64,000 bases of DNA from Mesorhizobium sp. L-2-11. GTDB taxonomy: Bacteria; Pseudomonadota; Alphaproteobacteria; Rhizobiales; Rhizobiaceae. Positions within the stretch are counted from its first letter, which is position 1, and each line of letters starts with the position of its first letter. The stretch lies in assembly GCF_016756595.1 (NCBI RefSeq), contig NZ_AP023257.1, forward strand, positions 3,860,001-3,924,000. Direction: 5' to 3'. A program made the translations under genes and the position numbers. This document shows positions 11,192 to 23,167 of the stretch, one piece after another. The notes beneath the pieces were generated by a model that saw only the letters and a program-made list of their open reading frames with translations, was not told the origin of the DNA and searched no databases.

Positions 11192-11464
11192 CTAGCTTCG
11201 GGAGGCGTCAATCTTTTCGGCCAGCCAGGTCTTGATAAGGGACTGATAGGGCACGTCGCGCTTGTTCGCCGCTACCTTGATCCGTTCAAGCAGCGCATTG
11301 GGCAGCCGCAACGAGATTGACGTCGACGACGGCTTGAGGTTAGGCAGGCGGACCCGTTCCGCCTTGCTCCAATCGACATGCTCACTGGAGTCATTTGCCT
11401 CCCAGAAGGCGCGCTCCTCGGCCTCCGATGCAAAACTCGGAACCGGCTTAGCTGTCTTGATCAT
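11192..11464 (-). CDS. brnA: BrnA-type antitoxin, ribbon-helix-helix
   Basis: 90 residues. The N-terminal half carries the toxin-binding type segment SEAEERAFWEANDS; the C-terminal half is a ribbon-helix-helix/CopG DNA-binding domain (SISLRLPNALLERIKVAANK at about 49-68). It overlaps the end of brnT by 17 bases, the usual BrnT-BrnA order with the toxin first. It is expected to neutralise BrnT and, with it, to repress the promoter through the palindrome at 11753-11775. Confidence 0.85.
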   Translation of the reverse strand: MIKTAKPVPSFASEAEERAFWEANDSSEHVDWSKAERVRLPNLKPSSTSISLRLPNALLERIKVAANKRDVPYQSLIKTWLAEKIDASRS

Positions 11465-11750
11465 AGTAGCCTCGCTCCTTGCGGCTCATATCTCGGGCGG
11501 AGATCACCCGGATCTTGGTGTCCTTGTCCCGAAGCGTGAAGGTGATGTGCAGCAGCCTTCCGTCATCGGTGCGTCCCAGAGCATGAATTCTATGCTCGAT
11601 GGCGCTGTGCTTTGCGTCGGGAACCGTCAGCAACGGCTCGTTGAAGAAGACCTGTTCCGCCTCGGCCTGGCTGACGTCATGCTTATCGATGCTCTTGCGG
11701 GCATTGCCCGCGTCCCAGTCGAAGCCGGCAATTCGTTCCCATTCGATCAT
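11448..11750 (-). CDS. brnT: BrnT-family toxin (RelE-fold ribonuclease)
   Basis: 100 residues with the DUF497/BrnT pattern: FDWDAGNARKSIDKHDVSQA, then EQVFFNEPLL, then the strand-rich part RIHALGRTDDGRLLHITFTL and RVISARDMSRKERGYY. BrnT is a type II toxin that cleaves RNA and stops translation. No Shine-Dalgarno precedes the ATG; the candidate promoter would start transcription at or next to the ATG, so the message may be leaderless. Toxin activity is inferred from the family. Confidence 0.85.
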   Translation of the reverse strand: MIEWERIAGFDWDAGNARKSIDKHDVSQAEAEQVFFNEPLLTVPDAKHSAIEHRIHALGRTDDGRLLHITFTLRDKDTKIRVISARDMSRKERGYYDQDS

Positions 11751-11752
11751 CG

Positions 11753-11775
11753 GTGTATATTGCCATAATATACAC
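11753..11775 (-). promoter_or_regulatory. Palindromic operator and promoter of brnTA
   Basis: GTGTATATT-GCCAT-AATATACAC, a perfect 9-bp inverted repeat 3 bases before the brnT ATG. Read on the minus strand, TTGAAA (11784-11779), a 17-base gap and AATATA (11761-11756) form a sigma-70-like promoter that overlaps the palindrome, so a bound BrnA or BrnTA complex would block the polymerase. Confidence 0.7.
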
Positions 11776-11951
11776 GGATTTCAAGCGTCGTCGGGCGGGA
11801 GCCCTGTACGGAACGTAAGCAGGTTGGTGTGGGAGGGGCGGAACCGCAAGGTTCCCCCTTATCCCGATTGGGGGTTCCGAAAATCGATTTCGATTTTCGG
11901 GCCGATGCGCTACTCCGGGCGGCAACAAGGATTTTTTGGGGCCGCCGCGCC

Positions 11952-12828
11952 ATGAACATGCTGCCAGAAACAATCGAACCGATCACTGACGCCGCAGGTG
12001 GCTTTCATCCGCTGTTTGCCGACGTGCCGTCCTCCGTCGAATTCAACAAGCTGCGCAAGCGGCTGCTGCGTCTCGCCCGTCAGGCGATCGACGATTTTTC
12101 CATGGTCAGGCCCGGCGATCGCTGGCTGGTCGCCTTGTCTGGCGGCAAGGATTCCTACGGCCTGCTCGCGTTGCTGCTCGACCTCAAATGGCGCGGGCTG
12201 CTGCCGGTCGACCTGTTGGCTTGCAATCTCGACCAAGGCCAGCCGAACTTTCCGAAACACATTCTGCCCGATTATCTCAAGACATACGGGATTCCGCACC
12301 GCATCGAATATCAGGACACCTATTCGGTGGTGACCGACAAGCTTCCCCAGGGCAGCACCTATTGTTCGCTGTGCTCGCGGCTGAGGCGCGGCCATCTCTA
12401 CCGCATCGCGCGCGAGGAGGGCTGCTCGGCTTTGGTGCTCGGCCACCACCGCGAAGACATTCTCGAAACCTTTTTCATGAACCTGTTGCATGGCGGACGC
12501 CTCGCCGCCATGCCGCCAAAACTGCTCAACGACGACGGCGACGTCATGGTGCTGCGGCCGCTTGCCTATTGCGCCGAGGCCGATCTCGAAAAATTCGCCG
12601 GCGCCATGAAGTTCCCGATCATCCCGTGCGATCTGTGTGGCAGCCAGGACGGCTTGCAGCGCAATGCGATGAAGGCGATGCTCGATGATTTGGAAAAGCG
12701 CATGCCCGGCCGCAAGGATACGATGATCCACGCCATGACCAATGTGCGGCCCTCGCATCTGCTCGACAGAAAGCTGTTCGATTTCGCCGCCCTCAACGAA
12801 ACCCTGACCGCAAGGCAAGACGTTCCCG

Positions 12829-12839
<11 letters not shown>
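11952..12839 (+). CDS. ttcA: tRNA 2-thiocytidine(32) synthetase TtcA
   Basis: 295 residues; an adenylating PP-loop enzyme that thiolates C32 of certain tRNAs using an Fe-S cluster. The PP-loop SGGKDS is at residues 63-68, and the two CxxC pairs are at about 138-141 (CSLC) and 226-229 (CDLC). ATG at 11952 ([10 protein letters not shown]) is taken because the open frame before it lacks family character. It overlaps the next gene by 11 bases, so the two are translationally coupled. TrmJ, also in this window, modifies the same tRNA position. Confidence 0.95.
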
Positions 12840-13763
<924 letters not shown>

Positions 13764-13786
13764 CCGCCAACGATGAGACAAAGACC

Positions 13787-14965
13787 ATGCGTTATCTCGA
13801 ACACGCCGAACCGGTTATCACGCTTACTGCCGGGCCGGTGAACGCCTATCCCGACGTGCTGCGTGGCCTCGGCCGCACCGTGCTCTACGATCACGATCCG
13901 GCGTTCCAGCTCTTTTACGAGGCTGTGGTCGACAAGGCGCAGAAGGCGATGCGGCTGTCGAACAAGCCGGTCATTCTGCATCGCGAGCCGGTGCTTGGCC
14001 TGGAGGCGGCGGTTGCCTCCCTGATCACGCCCGACGACGTCGTGCTCAACCTTGCCTCGGGCGTCTACGGCAAGGGGTTTGGCTATTGGGCGAAGCGCTA
14101 TTCGCCGCATCTGCTCGAAATTGAGGTGCCTTATAACCAGGCGATCGACCCGCAGGCGGTTGCGGCAATGCTGGAAGCGCATCCGGAAATCAGCATCGTT
14201 TCCGTCTGCCATCACGACACGCCGTCGGGCACCATCAACCCGATCGACGCCATCGGCGCGCTGGTGTCCGTGCATGGCGCCTATCTGATCGTCGACGCCG
14301 TTTCGTCCTTCGGCGGCATGAAAACGCATCCGGAGGACTGCAAGGCCGACATCTATGTCACCGGCCCGAACAAATGCCTCGGCGCGCCTCCCGGGCTGAC
14401 GATGATGGGCGTCAGCGAGCGGGCCTGGGCGAAGATGAAGGCCAATCCACTGGCGCCGCGCGCGTCTATGCTGAGCATCCTCGATTGGGAGCATGCGTGG
14501 TCGAAGGACCAGCCGTTTCCGTTCACGCCGTCCGTCGCGCAGATGAACGGGCTCGACGTCGCGCTCGACCTCTACCTCAACGAGGGCCCGGCGGCGGTGT
14601 GGGCGCGCCACGCGCTCACCGCCAGGGCCATGCGCGCCGGCGTCGCCGCGATGGGTCTGTCGATCTGGGCGGCCAGCGACATCATCGCTTCGCCCACCAC
14701 GACCGCCGTTAGGACACCCGAAGGCATCGACGAGGAGGCGCTTCGCCAGGCCGCGCGCGCCCGCTACGGCGTGGTGTTCTCGTCCGGCCGCGGCGAAACA
14801 TTGGGCAAGCTGACGCGCATCGGCCATATGGGCCCGACCGCCCAGCCGATCTATGCGGTCGCGGCGCTGACGGCACTTGGCGGCGCGATGAATTCCTTGG
14901 GCGAAAAGCTCGCGGTCGGCAAAGGCATCGACGCGGCGCTCGCCGTTATCGACGCCGACGTCTGA
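13787..14965 (+). CDS. ppaT: Pyridoxamine-pyruvate aminotransferase
   Basis: 392 residues, fold-type I class V aminotransferase. The sequence matches what I recall of the M. loti enzyme, which moves the amino group of pyridoxamine to pyruvate, giving pyridoxal and alanine, in vitamin B6 degradation pathway I. The Schiff-base lysine is Lys196 in TGPNKCLGAPPG; other conserved parts are ASGVYGKGFG and DAVSSFGG. The ATG at 13787 (MRYLEHAEPVITL) is chosen by homology. It lies 23 bases after the lactonase remnant. No other B6-degradation gene is in the window. Confidence 0.9.
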   Translation: MRYLEHAEPVITLTAGPVNAYPDVLRGLGRTVLYDHDPAFQLFYEAVVDKAQKAMRLSNKPVILHREPVLGLEAAVASLITPDDVVLNLASGVYGKGFGYWAKRYSPHLLEIEVPYNQAIDPQAVAAMLEAHPEISIVSVCHHDTPSGTINPIDAIGALVSVHGAYLIVDAVSSFGGMKTHPEDCKADIYVTGPNKCLGAPPGLTMMGVSERAWAKMKANPLAPRASMLSILDWEHAWSKDQPFPFTPSVAQMNGLDVALDLYLNEGPAAVWARHALTARAMRAGVAAMGLSIWAASDIIASPTTTAVRTPEGIDEEALRQAARARYGVVFSSGRGETLGKLTRIGHMGPTAQPIYAVAALTALGGAMNSLGEKLAVGKGIDAALAVIDADV

Positions 14966-15052
14966 AAGGATTCACGCGACGCGCTGATACTCGATGGAAG
15001 CTTCCGTCGAAAAATTCGATTACATTTGTCCGCGCGAAACCGGAAACTCGGG

Positions 15053-15448
15053 ATGAAACCTCGGTCCGCAATTGTCGCCCTTACCCTTGCCCTGATTGCC
15101 GGGCCTAACGCGGCAACATCGCAGGAACGCGCCTGTCGCAGTCCCGAACCCATCGACACCATAAACGAGATGTTCGCTGCGATCGTCGCCTGCTGGGAGC
15201 CGCCGCCCGGAACCGCGGGCATGACCTTGACGCTGCAGTTCTCAATTCGCCGAAACGGCACGCTTATCGGCAAGCCTCGCGCCACCTACTCCCGTCTGGG
15301 CGATGATGGCAGCCTCAACCGGGCCTTCGTCGCTTCCGTCCTCGAGGCTCTCGACAAGGCTCTGCCACTGCCCGTTTCGGACAGCATGGGTGGAGCGATC
15401 GCAGGCCGTATGCTGTTCCCTCGCTTCTCCGCAGCAAGTGAGGGGTGA
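15053..15448 (+). CDS. Hypothetical exported protein
   Basis: 131 residues starting with a clear Sec signal peptide (MKPRSAIVALTLALIAGPNA, cleavage likely near ATSQ). The mature part has two cysteines (RACRSPEP, IVACWEPP) and a segment TLQFSIRRNGTLIGKPRATY that recalls TonB C-terminal type periplasmic domains. Function unknown. An in-frame ATG lies upstream at 15026, but the signal peptide fits 15053. Confidence 0.7.
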   Translation: MKPRSAIVALTLALIAGPNAATSQERACRSPEPIDTINEMFAAIVACWEPPPGTAGMTLTLQFSIRRNGTLIGKPRATYSRLGDDGSLNRAFVASVLEALDKALPLPVSDSMGGAIAGRMLFPRFSAASEG

Positions 15449-15468
15449 ATCCTGAAACGCGTCCGGCA

Positions 15469-16713
15469 TTAAACCGGCGGGTTCTGCGGCTGGAAGAATT
15501 TGCCGCGCTCGGCGATCAGCACCATCACCAGTGCGCCAAGCGAAACGCTGCAGAATCCAGCGGCCAACGGCGTCACGGTGCCGTTGAAGGCCTGGCCGAT
15601 CAGCGTGCCGAGCACGCCGCCGAGGAAGGTCTGCATGAAACCCAGAATGGACGACGCTGTCCCGGCCAACTGGCCGAGCGGCTCCATGGCGAGTGCGTTG
15701 AAATTCGCGCCGAGTGCGCCGAACGGGACCATCGTGCAGGCAAAGAAGCTGATGAAAAGCCAGAGCGGCATCTTCATTTGGATGGAAACGACCAGCCAGG
15801 CGAGGCTGATGGCCAGAAACAAGAGCAGCGCGCTTTGCGACAGGCGGCGCATGCCGATGCGTCCGACAAGGCGCGAATTCAGGTAGCTCGAAAAGGAGAG
15901 CACGCCGGCGATCCCCGCGAAAATCACCGGGAACATCTCGCCGACTTTGAACACATCGACGTAGATCTGCTGCGCCGAGTTGATGAAGCCGAACATCGCG
16001 CCGAAGGCAAAAGTGCTGGCAAAGGCGTAGCAGAGCGCCACGCGATTGGTCAGCACGATGCGGAAACCGCCAAGGACGGATGATACCGTCAGCGGCCGGC
16101 GAAGTTCGGGACGCAGCGTTTCGGGCAGGCGCAGCAGCGACCAGGTCGAGACGATCAGCGCGCCCGCCGCCATGGTGATGAAGATCCAGTGCCAGGAGGC
16201 AAACAGCATGATGAACTGGCCGATGCCTGGCGCCACCACCGGAATGGCCATGAACACCATGAAGATCAGCGACATGACTTCGGCCATGCGCCGGCCCTCG
16301 AACGTGTCGCGCACGATCGAGACGGCGATGACGCGTGTGGCCGCCGCGCCGATGCCTTGCACCACCCGGCACAGGATAAGCGTGGCGAATGTCGGGGCGA
16401 TCGCCGCCGCACTCGCCGCTGCGACGTAGATGACCAGTCCGACGACGAGCGGCGCGCGGCGTCCGAAGCGGTCCGAGATCGGCCCGAAGAAGAGCTGTCC
16501 GCCGCCAAAGCCGAGAATATAGGCAGCAATCACATATTGGCGATGGTTTTCGTTTTCCACGCCCAGCGAGGCGCCGATCTGCTGCAGCGCCGGCAGCATG
16601 ATGTCGATGGCCAGCGAGTTGAGCGCCATCAACGCCGCGCATAGCGCGATGAATTCCCAGCGCGGAATAGGCAAGGTATCCGCCTGTTGCGGCGCTTGTG
16701 CATGCTGATCCAC
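15469..16713 (-). CDS. Bcr/CflA-type multidrug efflux MFS transporter
   Basis: 414 residues with about twelve hydrophobic helices. The inner-membrane drug/proton antiporter family shows in IDIMLPALQQIG in the first helix, in FFGPISDRFGRRAPLVVGLV (motif A) and in LILCRVVQGIGAAATRVIA (motif B). A Bcr/CflA exporter of unknown drug. It lies downstream of grxD but is cut off by the terminator at 16736-16758. Confidence 0.9.
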   Translation of the reverse strand: MDQHAQAPQQADTLPIPRWEFIALCAALMALNSLAIDIMLPALQQIGASLGVENENHRQYVIAAYILGFGGGQLFFGPISDRFGRRAPLVVGLVIYVAAASAAAIAPTFATLILCRVVQGIGAAATRVIAVSIVRDTFEGRRMAEVMSLIFMVFMAIPVVAPGIGQFIMLFASWHWIFITMAAGALIVSTWSLLRLPETLRPELRRPLTVSSVLGGFRIVLTNRVALCYAFASTFAFGAMFGFINSAQQIYVDVFKVGEMFPVIFAGIAGVLSFSSYLNSRLVGRIGMRRLSQSALLLFLAISLAWLVVSIQMKMPLWLFISFFACTMVPFGALGANFNALAMEPLGQLAGTASSILGFMQTFLGGVLGTLIGQAFNGTVTPLAAGFCSVSLGALVMVLIAERGKFFQPQNPPV

Positions 16714-16735
16714 GGCAAAGTCCGATCTTCAAACG

Positions 16736-16758
16736 AAAAAGCGCCGGCGCACCGGCGC
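16736..16758 (-). terminator. Rho-independent terminator of grxD
   Basis: On the minus strand GCGCCGG, loop TGCG, CCGGCGC, then TTTTTCG: a perfect 7-bp stem plus T-run after grxD and before the MFS gene. Confidence 0.88.
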
Positions 16759-16816
16759 ATTCATTCGTCTTGTGTCCCGATACCGGGGAGATATCAGCTT
16801 GACGAAGTGCCCTTCG

Positions 16817-17152
16817 TCAGGCGGCGCCTTTGACGCTGACGCCCTTTTCGACGAGGAACGTCTGCAGTTCGCCAGCCTGGAACATCTCGCGGACGATGTC
16901 ACAGCCGCCGACGAACTCACCCTTGACGTAGAGCTGAGGGATGGTCGGCCAGTTGGAGTATTCCTTGATGCCTTGCCGCAGCTCGGCCGAGGTCAGCACG
17001 TCGACGCCCTTGTAATCGGCCCCGATGTAGTCAAGGATCTGCACGACCTGACCGGAAAATCCGCATTGCGGGAAACCAGGCGTACCCTTCATGAAGAGAA
17101 CGACGTCGTTGCCCTTCACTTCGCTGTCGATGTAGTCGTTGATACCACTCAT
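16817..17152 (-). CDS. grxD: Monothiol glutaredoxin, CGFS type
   Basis: 111 residues with the CGFS active site (PQCGFSGQ), the WPTIPQLYV cis-proline region and the GG-x-D pattern ([10 protein letters not shown]) that binds glutathione. CGFS glutaredoxins carry [2Fe-2S] clusters with BolA partners and pass them on or sense iron status. The ATG at 17152 (MSGINDYI) is used. The bolA gene just upstream supports the pairing. Confidence 0.95.
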   Translation of the reverse strand: MSGINDYIDSEVKGNDVVLFMKGTPGFPQCGFSGQVVQILDYIGADYKGVDVLTSAELRQGIKEYSNWPTIPQLYVKGEFVGGCDIVREMFQAGELQTFLVEKGVSVKGAA

Positions 17153-17294
17153 AGAGAATCCTTTCATGCCCGCGGGAGTCGGGCTCGAAACATACCCTTT
17201 CAAATAAACCCATAGGTTGCCTGAAACAAGACGTTTGCCGCCTCGTCACGCAAATGTCGCAAATCCACGGCCCAGGCCGCTTCAGCCTCAAAGC

Positions 17295-17528
17295 TCATTC
17301 CGGCACGCTGGTCTGCAAAGCGAGCGCGTGCAGCACGCCGCCCATATTGCCCTTCAGCGCGTCGTAGACCATCTGATGCTGCTGGACGCGACTTTTGCCG
17401 CGAAAGCTTTCGGCCACCACTTCGGCCGCATAATGATTGCCGTCGCCGGCCAGGTCGCGAATCGTCACCTTGGCGTCCGGAATGCCTTCCTTGATCAACC
17501 GTTCGATGTCGTGCGCGTCCATTGCCAT
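17295..17528 (-). CDS. bolA: BolA-family protein
   Basis: 77 residues spanning one BolA domain; GDGNHYAAEVVAESFRGKSR and QHQMVYDALKGNMGG-VLHAL are typical, with the conserved His of the helix-strand region. BolA proteins bind CGFS glutaredoxins through a shared Fe-S cluster. It lies 86 bases after purL and 142 bases before grxD on the same strand, a conserved alphaproteobacterial arrangement. Confidence 0.93.
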   Translation of the reverse strand: MAMDAHDIERLIKEGIPDAKVTIRDLAGDGNHYAAEVVAESFRGKSRVQQHQMVYDALKGNMGGVLHALALQTSVPE

Positions 17529-17561
17529 GCGAGGATTCCTTGTTCAGGTCGTGATCTCATA

Positions 17562-17614
17562 GATATGATCGAAATGGCCGATGAACCACACCCAAACGAC
17601 CCCACTCGATCATA

Positions 17615-17616
<2 letters not shown>
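17562..17616. repeat. 11-bp inverted repeat between purL and bolA
   Basis: GATATGATCGA (17562-17572) and TCGATCATATC (17606-17616), perfect complements 33 bases apart, the second overlapping the purL stop codon. It is AT-rich compared with its surroundings. It could be an RNA hairpin separating purL from bolA or a binding site; there is no T-run. Confidence 0.7.
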
Positions 17617-19855
<2,239 letters not shown>

Positions 19856-19997
19856 GGGCGGCAATTCATGTCCTTGGGATCGAAACCCGTCTTATCGCAA
19901 GCTTTGCAGCCGATACACCCATCAAGCGACAAAAACGATGGAAAGGGTGCAGCAAGTAGCGAAAGATCACTACTCGGCCCGCCGGTTTCAAGCCGGT

Positions 19998-21410
19998 TCA
20001 GGAGAAACTGTCATAGCCAGCGCGGCCCTCGTCCAGCAGCCGCCGGATCACGCCGACGCCGCCCGCGATGTCCTCTCGTCGCTCCGGCTGTGAAACGCCA
20101 AACCGCACGCCGTGAAAAACCTGCTCGGAACGGCCGGCCTTGAACTCGTCCTCATCGTCGATGAGCACGCCATGTTCGAGACAGGCATTCTTGAAAGTGC
20201 CGGAAAGCCAAGGATCGGGCAGGGTGAGCCAGACGAAGGGCACATTGTCCAGTGCGTTGAAGTCGAATCCCGCCAGTGTCTCGCGCACGATCGCCACGCG
20301 CGCGTTGATCTCGACGATGCTGCGCTTGCGCATCTCGCTGGCCTGGCCGGACAGCACCAGCCGGCTACACAGTTCCGCCAGCAGGAAGGGGAGGCCGCCC
20401 GTCAGCATCTTGTGAGCGACCCGGATGCGGTGACGATAGGCCGGCGGACAGGCGAGCCAGCCGCCGCGAACGCCCGCCGCAACCGATTTCGACAGGCCGC
20501 CGGCGACGATGGTCCTTTCGGGGGCATATTCGGCCAAAAGCGGCGTTGGGTCGTCGGTCAGATCGCCATAGAGATCGTCCTCGATCAGGATGACATTGTA
20601 TTCGCGCGCGATGCGGGCGATGGCCTCGCGGCGCGTTGCCGACAGCGTCACCAATGTAGGGTTCTTGGCCGTCGGCATCAAAAACATCATTCTCGGGTGT
20701 TTTTGTGCGCAGACGCGCTCGAAATCCTCTGGATCGATGCCTTCCGCGTCCGACGTCACCAACGCGGTGCGGCGGCCGATCAGGCCGGCGCTGCGTGAAA
20801 TCTGCGAATAGGTGAGGTGCTCGAAGACGATATAGTCGCCGGGCGTGGTCAGCGCGGCAATCGCCGCCATGACCGCGGCATGGGTGCCGAGCGTCGGAAC
20901 GATGCCATCGGGGCGAGGGCGAAACGAATTCCGCGATAGCCAGCTGCAGCCGGCTTCGAACCAGCGGTCGGGAAAATCCCGCGTATAGCTTGAAATCTCG
21001 TACTGATGCTCCTGCGCCGTGCGCGACAGCACATCGGCGACAACGGCGCCCTGTCCGGTATCAGGCGCAGCCGTGCTGTCGAAGCGCAGCTTGCCGCGAG
21101 GTGCATCGATGGAGCGCGTGCCTTCCACGTGCGGGTCGGGCGCCAGCAGATCGGTCTTGGCATCATGCCGGCCAAGCACATAGGTTCCGCGTCCGACTTC
21201 GCCGCTCACCAGCCCCCGCTCGCGCAACAATTGGTAGGCCCTGCCGACCGTGCCCACGGTCGTGCCGATGTCGTATGCCAGATCGCGCTGAGGCGGAAGT
21301 TTTGCCCCGGCAGCGATCGCGCCGCGGTCGATGTCCGTTTCAATGGAATCTGCAAGCCGCTGATAGAGCGGCCCGGAGCCGGCGGAAAGGTCGGGAAGCC
21401 AATTTGTCAT
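19998..21410 (-). CDS. MocR-type GntR/aminotransferase regulator
   Basis: 470 residues: an N-terminal GntR winged helix (about 14-80; PLYQRLADSIETDIDRG, LPPQRDLAYDIG) joined to a fold-type I aminotransferase-like domain with a PLP lysine in AGGLSKSVAAG near residue 305. MocR proteins sense PLP or amino compounds and often control a divergent gene. The divergent neighbour here is a DUF1127 protein. The target is unknown; a role in B6 metabolism is only a guess from the ppaT gene 5 kb away. Confidence 0.9.
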   Translation of the reverse strand: MTNWLPDLSAGSGPLYQRLADSIETDIDRGAIAAGAKLPPQRDLAYDIGTTVGTVGRAYQLLRERGLVSGEVGRGTYVLGRHDAKTDLLAPDPHVEGTRSIDAPRGKLRFDSTAAPDTGQGAVVADVLSRTAQEHQYEISSYTRDFPDRWFEAGCSWLSRNSFRPRPDGIVPTLGTHAAVMAAIAALTTPGDYIVFEHLTYSQISRSAGLIGRRTALVTSDAEGIDPEDFERVCAQKHPRMMFLMPTAKNPTLVTLSATRREAIARIAREYNVILIEDDLYGDLTDDPTPLLAEYAPERTIVAGGLSKSVAAGVRGGWLACPPAYRHRIRVAHKMLTGGLPFLLAELCSRLVLSGQASEMRKRSIVEINARVAIVRETLAGFDFNALDNVPFVWLTLPDPWLSGTFKNACLEHGVLIDDEDEFKAGRSEQVFHGVRFGVSQPERREDIAGGVGVIRRLLDEGRAGYDSFS

Positions 21411-21434
21411 GGTGACAATTTTCTATATTGCACC
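21411..21434. promoter_or_regulatory. Imperfect palindrome at the mocR start
   Basis: GGTGACAAT ... ATTGCACC, complementary apart from a one-base bulge, directly abutting the mocR start codon in the mocR/DUF1127 divergent region. A candidate operator for autoregulation. Confidence 0.4.
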
Positions 21435-21502
21435 GTTTTGAGAGTCAATACATATGTGGCTGCGCGTCAAGGGGTACAATCTCGAATTTTGGTAGCAAGA
21501 CA

Positions 21503-21733
21503 ATGGCTGCAATCGATTCAATCCGTCACACGAGAGCTGAATTGCCCGGAGCCCAAGGCTATGTCCGTCGCCTGGTGCGTATGGTCAGGTCACTCGCAAA
21601 CCGGATCGACGGCCTGCTGGATCGCCGGCGCAGCCGGCTGGCACTGCTGGAGATGACCGACGATCAGCTTAGGGATATCGGCATCTCGCGCTGCGATGCC
21701 CACCGTGAGGGTTTGAGGCCGTTCTGGGACTGA
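21503..21733 (+). CDS. DUF1127 (YjiS-like) small protein
   Basis: 76 residues, arginine-rich in the middle (RLVRMVRSLANRIDGLLDRR) and ending with the DUF1127 signature LLEMTDDQLRDIGISRCDAH. Short DUF1127 proteins of alphaproteobacteria have been linked to RNA turnover and to phosphate and carbon metabolism in Agrobacterium. It is divergent from the MocR gene. The ATG at 21503 is chosen because the open frame before it is intergenic in character. Confidence 0.85.
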   Translation: MAAIDSIRHTRAELPGAQGYVRRLVRMVRSLANRIDGLLDRRRSRLALLEMTDDQLRDIGISRCDAHREGLRPFWD

Positions 21734-21768
21734 GAATACGCCGGCTTCGACCTGCAGGATGCGGCGCC

Positions 21769-22185
21769 CTATGCAGCTGCACCGCAGGCCGGGTTGCCCG
21801 CCTGCCAGCGGGCGATGTCGGAGCCGATGCGTGCACCGAGCGGATCGTTCATCAGCGGACCGTACACGTCCACCCTGCGTGAATTGCCTTGTGCCTGCAC
21901 GACCAGCAACGGCTTTCCGCCATAATGCTTGGCCGGGACCAGCAGGAAGCGCGGCGTGCCGGTGAACGAATTCAGCTCGTTGGCCATCTGATAGGGCTTG
22001 AAGGCGGGATCCTTGCTGGCGATCCAGCATTTGTGGGCGGCGATTGCCACCTGCTCCATGGCAAGCAGCGCCGCACTCTTGCCAGAAGGCGCCGGTGCGC
22101 TTTTCGGCTTCGACTGGCAGGAGGCGAGCACAAGGCCGGCGGCGGCGACGAGAGCGAGGCGGGCGATCGTCTGTCTCGGGCTCAT
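21769..22185 (-). CDS. Putative lipoprotein
   Basis: 138 residues starting MSPRQTIARLALVAAAGLVL and a lipobox LASC, so an exported lipid-anchored protein. The mature part has two further cysteines (HKCWIAS, NPACGAAA) that could pair. No known domain recognised. It starts 45 bases after the purQ stop and may be read from the same transcript, but nothing ties it to purine synthesis. Confidence 0.75.
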   Translation of the reverse strand: MSPRQTIARLALVAAAGLVLASCQSKPKSAPAPSGKSAALLAMEQVAIAAHKCWIASKDPAFKPYQMANELNSFTGTPRFLLVPAKHYGGKPLLVVQAQGNSRRVDVYGPLMNDPLGARIGSDIARWQAGNPACGAAA

Positions 22186-22229
22186 GCGGCGCCTATTTCG
22201 AATTCGGGAAAAGGATGAACGCTGAAGAA

Positions 22230-22898
22230 TCAAGCGGCGATGCCGAGGGCGCTTTCGAACAGCGCCCGGCCGTCGCTGCCGCCATGCGCCGCTTCGATCA
22301 GGTTCTCGGGATGCGGCATCAGGCCGAGCACATTGCCCTGGCCGTTGATGATGCCGGCAATGTCGTTGATCGAGCCGTTGGGATTGGTGCCTTCGGCGTA
22401 GCGGAACACGACCTGGCCTTCGCCTTCGAGCCTGCGCAGCGTCTCGGCGTCGGCAAAATAATTGCCGTCGTGATGCGCCACCGGCGAGCGGATGATCTGG
22501 CCCGGCTGATAGCGGCGGGTGAACATCGTGTTGGCGTTGGCTATCTGCAGCTTGACTTGCCGGCAGACGAATTTCAGCGACGTGTTGCGCATCAAGGCGC
22601 CCGGCAGCAGGCCGGCCTCGACCAGGATCTGGAAGCCGTTGCAGACGCCGATGACCATGACCCCTTTGGCCGCCTTTTCGGCGACCGCCCGCATCACCGG
22701 CATGCGCGCGGCGATGGCGCCGCAGCGCAGATAATCGCCGAACGAGAAGCCGCCGGGAATGGCGATCAGGTCGACATCGGGGATTTCGGTGTCGGTCTGC
22801 CAGACGGTGACCGGTGGTGTTCCAGAAATCTTGGTCAGAGCCGCGATCATGTCGCGGTCACGGTTGAGGCCCGGGAGAAGAACGACGGCTGATTTCAT
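22230..22898 (-). CDS. purQ: FGAM synthase glutaminase subunit PurQ
   Basis: 222 residues, a class I glutamine amidotransferase giving ammonia to PurL. The nucleophile lies in [11 protein letters not shown], near residue 87, and the His/Glu of the triad in [25 protein letters not shown] is typical of PurQ. Its start overlaps the 84-residue coiled-coil gene by 4 bases. Confidence 0.97.
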   Translation of the reverse strand: MKSAVVLLPGLNRDRDMIAALTKISGTPPVTVWQTDTEIPDVDLIAIPGGFSFGDYLRCGAIAARMPVMRAVAEKAAKGVMVIGVCNGFQILVEAGLLPGALMRNTSLKFVCRQVKLQIANANTMFTRRYQPGQIIRSPVAHHDGNYFADAETLRRLEGEGQVVFRYAEGTNPNGSINDIAGIINGQGNVLGLMPHPENLIEAAHGGSDGRALFESALGIAA

Positions 22899-23149
22899 TT
22901 CGGTTCGTATGGCCCCTGGGCTTCGGCAAGTTCGCGCAATTCGAGACGGCGCTCTATGCGTTCGAGACGATCGTCTTGACGGCCAAGAATGCCGTAAATG
23001 TTATGGATGTCGCTTTGCGTTGCGACCATGTGACCCCGAACGACGTTCAACTCCCGCTTAACTTCGGAAACATCCTGTCGAAGTTCAGCAACTTCGTGGT
23101 GCACACGCTTAAGGAGCTCGTACATCAACTCGTTTGTGGCTTCAGTCAT
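22895..23149 (-). CDS. Coiled-coil protein inside the pur operon
   Basis: 84 residues, almost all heptad-like helix ([35 protein letters not shown]), with no known enzymatic motif. It overlaps the purQ start by 4 bases (ATGA) and begins 18 bases after the purS stop, so it is part of the purS-purQ transcript. Similar short coiled-coil proteins occur elsewhere in Mesorhizobium genomes. It could be an oligomeric adaptor; function unknown. Confidence 0.8.
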   Translation of the reverse strand: MTEATNELMYELLKRVHHEVAELRQDVSEVKRELNVVRGHMVATQSDIHNIYGILGRQDDRLERIERRLELRELAEAQGPYEPK

Positions 23150-23167
23150 ATACCCTCCGGCACAACC

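Noticed and set aside
15242..16732. 496-codon open frame overlapping the MFS transporter in another frame
   Set aside because: Arginine/histidine-rich translation without hydrophobic pattern; the transporter frame has twelve helices and family motifs.
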